The translations under genes were made by a program, and so were the position numbers. A stretch of DNA of 55,901 nucleotides from an uncultured Muribaculaceae bacterium (GTDB lineage Bacteria; Bacteroidota; Bacteroidia; Bacteroidales; Muribaculaceae): positions 1 to 55,901 of the forward strand of contig CAJTOB010000013.1 of assembly GCA_910578035.1 (NCBI GenBank). Direction: 5' to 3'. Numbering within the stretch: the stretch's first letter is position 1; every line of letters begins with the position of its first letter. The notes under the pieces were generated by a model, which did no database searches, had not been told where the DNA came from, and saw only the letters and a list, made by a program, of their open reading frames with translations. Shown here piece by piece: positions 53,507 to 55,901 of the stretch.

Positions 53507-54679
53507 ATGTTAGGAAATTTTGTATATGCCAACCCCACGAAGTTATTCTTCGGCGACGAGGCTCAGAAAAATCTCGCAGAGGCTCTCAAGCCTTTCGGTA
53601 GGAAAGTATTACTCACTTATGGCGGAGGCTCTATAAAGCGTAATGGCATCTATGATGATGTTATCTCTGCGCTCAAATCCGCAGACAAAGAAGTGGTAGA
53701 ACTGCCCGGTGTAATGCCTAATCCCACAGTCGAAAAACTGAATGAGGGCATTGCGGTGGCCCGCGAAAACAAGGTCGATTTCATTCTTGCCGTAGGCGGC
53801 GGCTCAACAATCGACTATGCCAAGGCCGTCAGCGTTTCGGCATGGTATTACGGCGACGCATGGCAGCGGTTCTGGGTAAAACAGGAAGACCCGACACCCG
53901 GCGAAAGGATAATCCCGGTAGGAGCTGTTCTTACAATGGCCGGTACCGGCTCGGAAATGAACGGAGGATCTGTAATCACCAATCATGCCGCCAAAATGAA
54001 AATCGGCAAGGTATTTGGCCAAGATGTGATGCCTAAGTTTGCTGTACTTAACCCTAAATATACTTTCAGCCTGCCACAACGCCAGATGGTAGCCGGAATA
54101 TTCGACACCATGAGTCACATTATGGAACAGTATTTCTCCGGCGATGACGACTGCACTTCCGATTATCTCGCCGAAGGGCTGATGCGCTCTGTAATCGCAT
54201 CAAGCCGTGTCGCAGTCAACAATCCGGAGAATTATGAAGCCCGCTCCAACCTAATGTGGTCGTCCACATGGGCTCTTAACACCCTCATCGGCGAAGGCAA
54301 ACCACAGGACTGGATGGTACACATGATAGGCCAGGCCATAGGAGCCTATACCGATGCCACACACGGCATGACCCTTTCCGGTGTATCAGTGGCATACTAC
54401 CGCCACATCATGAGATACGGACTGAAACGCTTCGTGCGTTTTGCCAAAGTAGTCTGGGGTATTTCGTCCGAAGGAAAAACTGATGAGCAGATTGCCGCTG
54501 AGGGTATTGACGCGCTTGAATCATGGATAAAGGAAATCGGCGCAGCTTCCGAAATAACATCGCTCGGTGTCACACCCGACATGCTCGACCGCATAGCCGA
54601 TTCCACCATCATTCTGACAGGCGGTTATAAGGCTCTTGACCATGCCGAGATTGTTGACATACTTCGCAATAGCCTCTAA
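53507..54679 (+). CDS. Iron-containing alcohol dehydrogenase (YqhD/BdhA-like)
   Basis: This encodes 390 residues, family length. The NAD(P)-binding motif is FILAVGGGSTIDYAKAVS. Metal ligands are Asp and His in GIFDTMSHIMEQYF, and His twice in WMVHMIGQAIGAYTDATHGMTLS. The N-terminus FVYANPTKLFFGDEAQKNL is typical of the NADPH-dependent aldehyde reductase/butanol dehydrogenase group, which reduces aldehydes to alcohols in the cytosol. It has no signal. It sits between the cyclophilin-like protein and a Tat-type flavodoxin, and its operon carries AraC-type sites, consistent with an aldehyde or electrophile response. Confidence 0.93.
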   Translation: MLGNFVYANPTKLFFGDEAQKNLAEALKPFGRKVLLTYGGGSIKRNGIYDDVISALKSADKEVVELPGVMPNPTVEKLNEGIAVARENKVDFILAVGGGSTIDYAKAVSVSAWYYGDAWQRFWVKQEDPTPGERIIPVGAVLTMAGTGSEMNGGSVITNHAAKMKIGKVFGQDVMPKFAVLNPKYTFSLPQRQMVAGIFDTMSHIMEQYFSGDDDCTSDYLAEGLMRSVIASSRVAVNNPENYEARSNLMWSSTWALNTLIGEGKPQDWMVHMIGQAIGAYTDATHGMTLSGVSVAYYRHIMRYGLKRFVRFAKVVWGISSEGKTDEQIAAEGIDALESWIKEIGAASEITSLGVTPDMLDRIADSTIILTGGYKALDHAEIVDILRNSL

Positions 54680-54688
54680 CAATGAGAA

Positions 54689-55366
54689 ATGAACCGCCGC
54701 GATGCGATTAAACGGATTGGAGCACTGGCGGCAGGAGCTGTGATAAGCTCAACGGTACCGGCCGGTGCCACCAATCTGATAAATGAACTTAAAAGTACTA
54801 TGAAGATACTGGCCATAAACGGGAGTTCGAGAAAGCATGGAAATACAAGCGACATGATTGATATTGTTCTCTCAGAATTGTCAGAGCAAGGGCATTCTAT
54901 TGAAATAATAAATCTCGCCAGCCACACAATAAATCCGTGCAAAGCATGCTTCGCCTGTGCCGGGAAACGCAACTGCGTGTTTTCCGACGATATATTCAGA
55001 GACATTTATGCCCGTATGACAGATGCCGACGTTATTATAATGGGCTCTCCTGCATATTCTGCAGATGTATCTTCAACCCTGAAAGCTGTAATAGAGCGCG
55101 CCAGTGTCGTGAGCGACACCAACCCCGGCATGTTCAGCCACAAGATAGGAGCCAGAATCGCAGTAGGACGCCGTGCCGGCACGATGAACGTACTCGACAC
55201 CATCAATCGTTTCTTCTTGAACAAAGAAATGTTTATTGTCGGTTCGACCTATTGGAATATAGCATATAGCAGATTGCCCGGTGAAGCACTGAAAGATACC
55301 GAAGGAGTGGAAACCATGCGCAATCTCGGCAAAAATATCTCGTGGCTACTTTCCAGAATAGCATGA
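54689..55366 (+). CDS. Flavodoxin family protein with Tat-type signal
   Basis: This encodes 225 residues. The leader MNRRDAIKRIGALAAGAVIS is a twin-arginine signal, suitable for exporting a folded FMN protein. After residue 37 it matches the cytosolic paralog at 44042 along its length: KILAINGSSRKHGNTSDMI, NPCKACFACAGKRNCV, VIIMGSPAYSADVSSTLKAVIERA, EMFIVGSTYWNIAYS and MRNLGKNISWLLSRI. The CKACFACAGKRNC cysteines are kept. An internal Met at residue 38 could make a cytosolic form. It is the last gene of the operon, 9 nt after the dehydrogenase. Probable role: flavin-dependent reduction of small electrophiles. Confidence 0.87.
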   Translation: MNRRDAIKRIGALAAGAVISSTVPAGATNLINELKSTMKILAINGSSRKHGNTSDMIDIVLSELSEQGHSIEIINLASHTINPCKACFACAGKRNCVFSDDIFRDIYARMTDADVIIMGSPAYSADVSSTLKAVIERASVVSDTNPGMFSHKIGARIAVGRRAGTMNVLDTINRFFLNKEMFIVGSTYWNIAYSRLPGEALKDTEGVETMRNLGKNISWLLSRIA

Positions 55367-55511
55367 AACCTCTTTAGCAAGTCATATCGCGCGAGGCGTT
55401 TAAGATTAACAACCAGCTGTATATCTGCAACTTATATCATCACATCCTCTTCTGGAATTTTTTAATGCGAAAAAAGTTTCAGTATAGCAATGGATAATAA
55501 AAAAAAATTCT

Positions 55512-55519
55512 TACCTTTG
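55512..55519 (+). promoter_or_regulatory. -7 element (TACCTTTG) of tRNA-Ser
   Basis: TACCTTTG fits TAnnTTTG and lies 15 nt before the tRNA. Upstream, 55367-55511 shows nothing else I can identify. Confidence 0.55.
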
Positions 55520-55534
55520 CACTCGTAATTCAAA

Positions 55535-55622
55535 GGAGCGATGCTCGAGTGGCTGAAGAGGCACGCCTGGAAAGCGTGTATACGCCAAAAGCGTATCCCG
55601 AGTTCGAATCTCGGTCGCTCCG
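55535..55622 (+). tRNA. tRNA-Ser (anticodon GGA)
   Basis: The 88-nt cloverleaf has acceptor stem GGAGCGA with TCGCTCC, discriminator G, and anticodon loop CTGGAAA giving anticodon GGA for UCC/UCU. It has a long serine-type variable arm (TATACGCCAAAAGCGTAT region) and a T arm with GTTCGAATC. CCA is not encoded. Its 3' end is a typical integration target. Confidence 0.96.
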
Positions 55623-55632
55623 CACTAAAAGT

Positions 55633-55667
55633 CTTGAAAATCAATAGTTTAACCGTTGACTTTCAAG
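55633..55667 (+). terminator. Hairpin after tRNA-Ser
   Basis: CTTGAAAATCAA (55633-55644) pairs with TTGACTTTCAAG (55656-55667) with one mismatch, 10 nt after the tRNA. It is followed by TTATTTT, consistent with a terminator. Confidence 0.6.
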
Positions 55668-55719
55668 GCTTATTTTGCGTTTGTTGGTAAACTTTAATCT
55701 TTCTTATCTCTGCAAAATT

Positions 55720-55753
55720 GGGGGATTTTGGGGCATTTTGGGTAACTTTGGGG
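55720..55753 (+). repeat. Four G-runs at an exact 10-nt period
   Basis: Runs of 5, 4, 3 and 4 G begin at 55720, 55730, 55740 and 55750. The spacing is one helical turn. The runs could form a G-quadruplex or be protein-binding repeats near an attachment site after the tRNA. The last run touches a TAACTTTG -7-like element (55743-55750). Confidence 0.5.
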
Positions 55754-55786
55754 CAAAATGTGGCTCAAGCCGAAAGCACGGTGCAT

Positions 55787-55885
55787 ATGTTAAATTGGGC
55801 AATTAGAAGTGTTAAATTTTTAGGCGTAGAGTTTGACCAGTCGGAAGATGAAGAAGTCGCGGTCCCGGACACCACGCATTTGTGA
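55787..55885 (+). CDS. Possible 32-residue peptide
   Basis: ATG 55787 to TGA 55883 encodes a short acidic peptide containing SVKFLGVEFDQSEDEEVAVP. A -7-like TAACTTTG lies 37 nt upstream. The acidic composition looks protein-like, but the frame is too short to be sure and I recognise no family. It would be the first gene past the tRNA. Confidence 0.3.
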   Translation: MLNWAIRSVKFLGVEFDQSEDEEVAVPDTTHL

Positions 55886-55901
55886 GCGAAATATTTTGAC
55901 T

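Noticed and set aside
1..55901. CRISPR array, insertion sequence or rRNA operon
   Set aside because: No regularly spaced repeats with unique spacers, no transposase gene and no rRNA sequence were seen.

Overview
The window looks like chromosome from a gut Bacteroidales bacterium, most likely Muribaculaceae (family inferred, not tested). The reasons are SusC/SusD pairs, a hybrid two-component (HTCS) regulator, lipoproteins with acidic residues after the lipobox Cys, promoters with the Bacteroidetes -7 element TAnnTTTG, and C-terminal tails ending in GIYIINGKK-type motifs.

Layout. (1) 1-2.4 kb: two small envelope proteins (-), a GNAT acetyltransferase and a GH28 pectinase gene that has lost its middle. 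(2) 2.4-8.8 kb: an AraC regulator divergent from a GH29 fucosidase and a large GH141-like beta-helix protein, probably what remains of a pectin side-chain locus. (3) 8.8-12.8 kb: housekeeping prfA and clpC. (4) 12.8-36.5 kb: a complete arabinan utilisation locus. On the minus strand a six-gene operon runs lipoprotein, SusC, SusD, SusC, SusD, GH43. The HTCS gene lies upstream of it. Divergent from the HTCS gene is a plus-strand operon of GH43, GH51 and GH51. The gene order resembles, from memory, the arabinan locus of Bacteroides thetaiotaomicron. The logic is that surface endo-arabinanase and binding proteins capture and cut arabinan, two SusCD transporters import oligosaccharides, periplasmic GH51 enzymes release arabinose, and the HTCS senses the products.

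(5) 36.5-41.8 kb: an AraC regulator, a Tat-type aldo/keto reductase, an exported flavodoxin, a carboxymuconolactone decarboxylase-cupin gene broken by two TAG codons, and catalase. (6) 41.9-50.0 kb: a run of plus-strand accessory genes (YciI, DJ-1/PfpI, TfoX, flavodoxin, UDG-like, HEAT-like, DUF6194-Sel1, Sel1) behind a possible structured RNA, ending in three small immunity-type genes and a 177-bp palindromic repeat. (7) 50.2-55.4 kb: a third AraC regulator divergent from an acetyltransferase, alpha/beta hydrolase, cyclophilin-like protein, alcohol dehydrogenase and flavodoxin operon. (8) 55.5-55.9 kb: tRNA-Ser(GGA) and a G-run repeat that may mark an island edge.

The strongest new observations are regulatory. 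Two arabinan promoters carry tandem ATCC(A/T)C-type sites 21 bp apart, each ending exactly 21 nt before the -7 element. A different motif, GTAAnnnnGGTAnATT, occurs as three pairs, every pair 21 bp apart, at two separate redox operons. A third motif, TGAGCCnC...ACAAA, lies 37 nt before the -7 of both the second AraC gene and the reductase. Together these give testable operators for three regulators. Other leads are the candidate RNA before yciI, the immunity cassettes with leftover toxin tips, and the tandem-domain lipoprotein that heads the arabinan operon.
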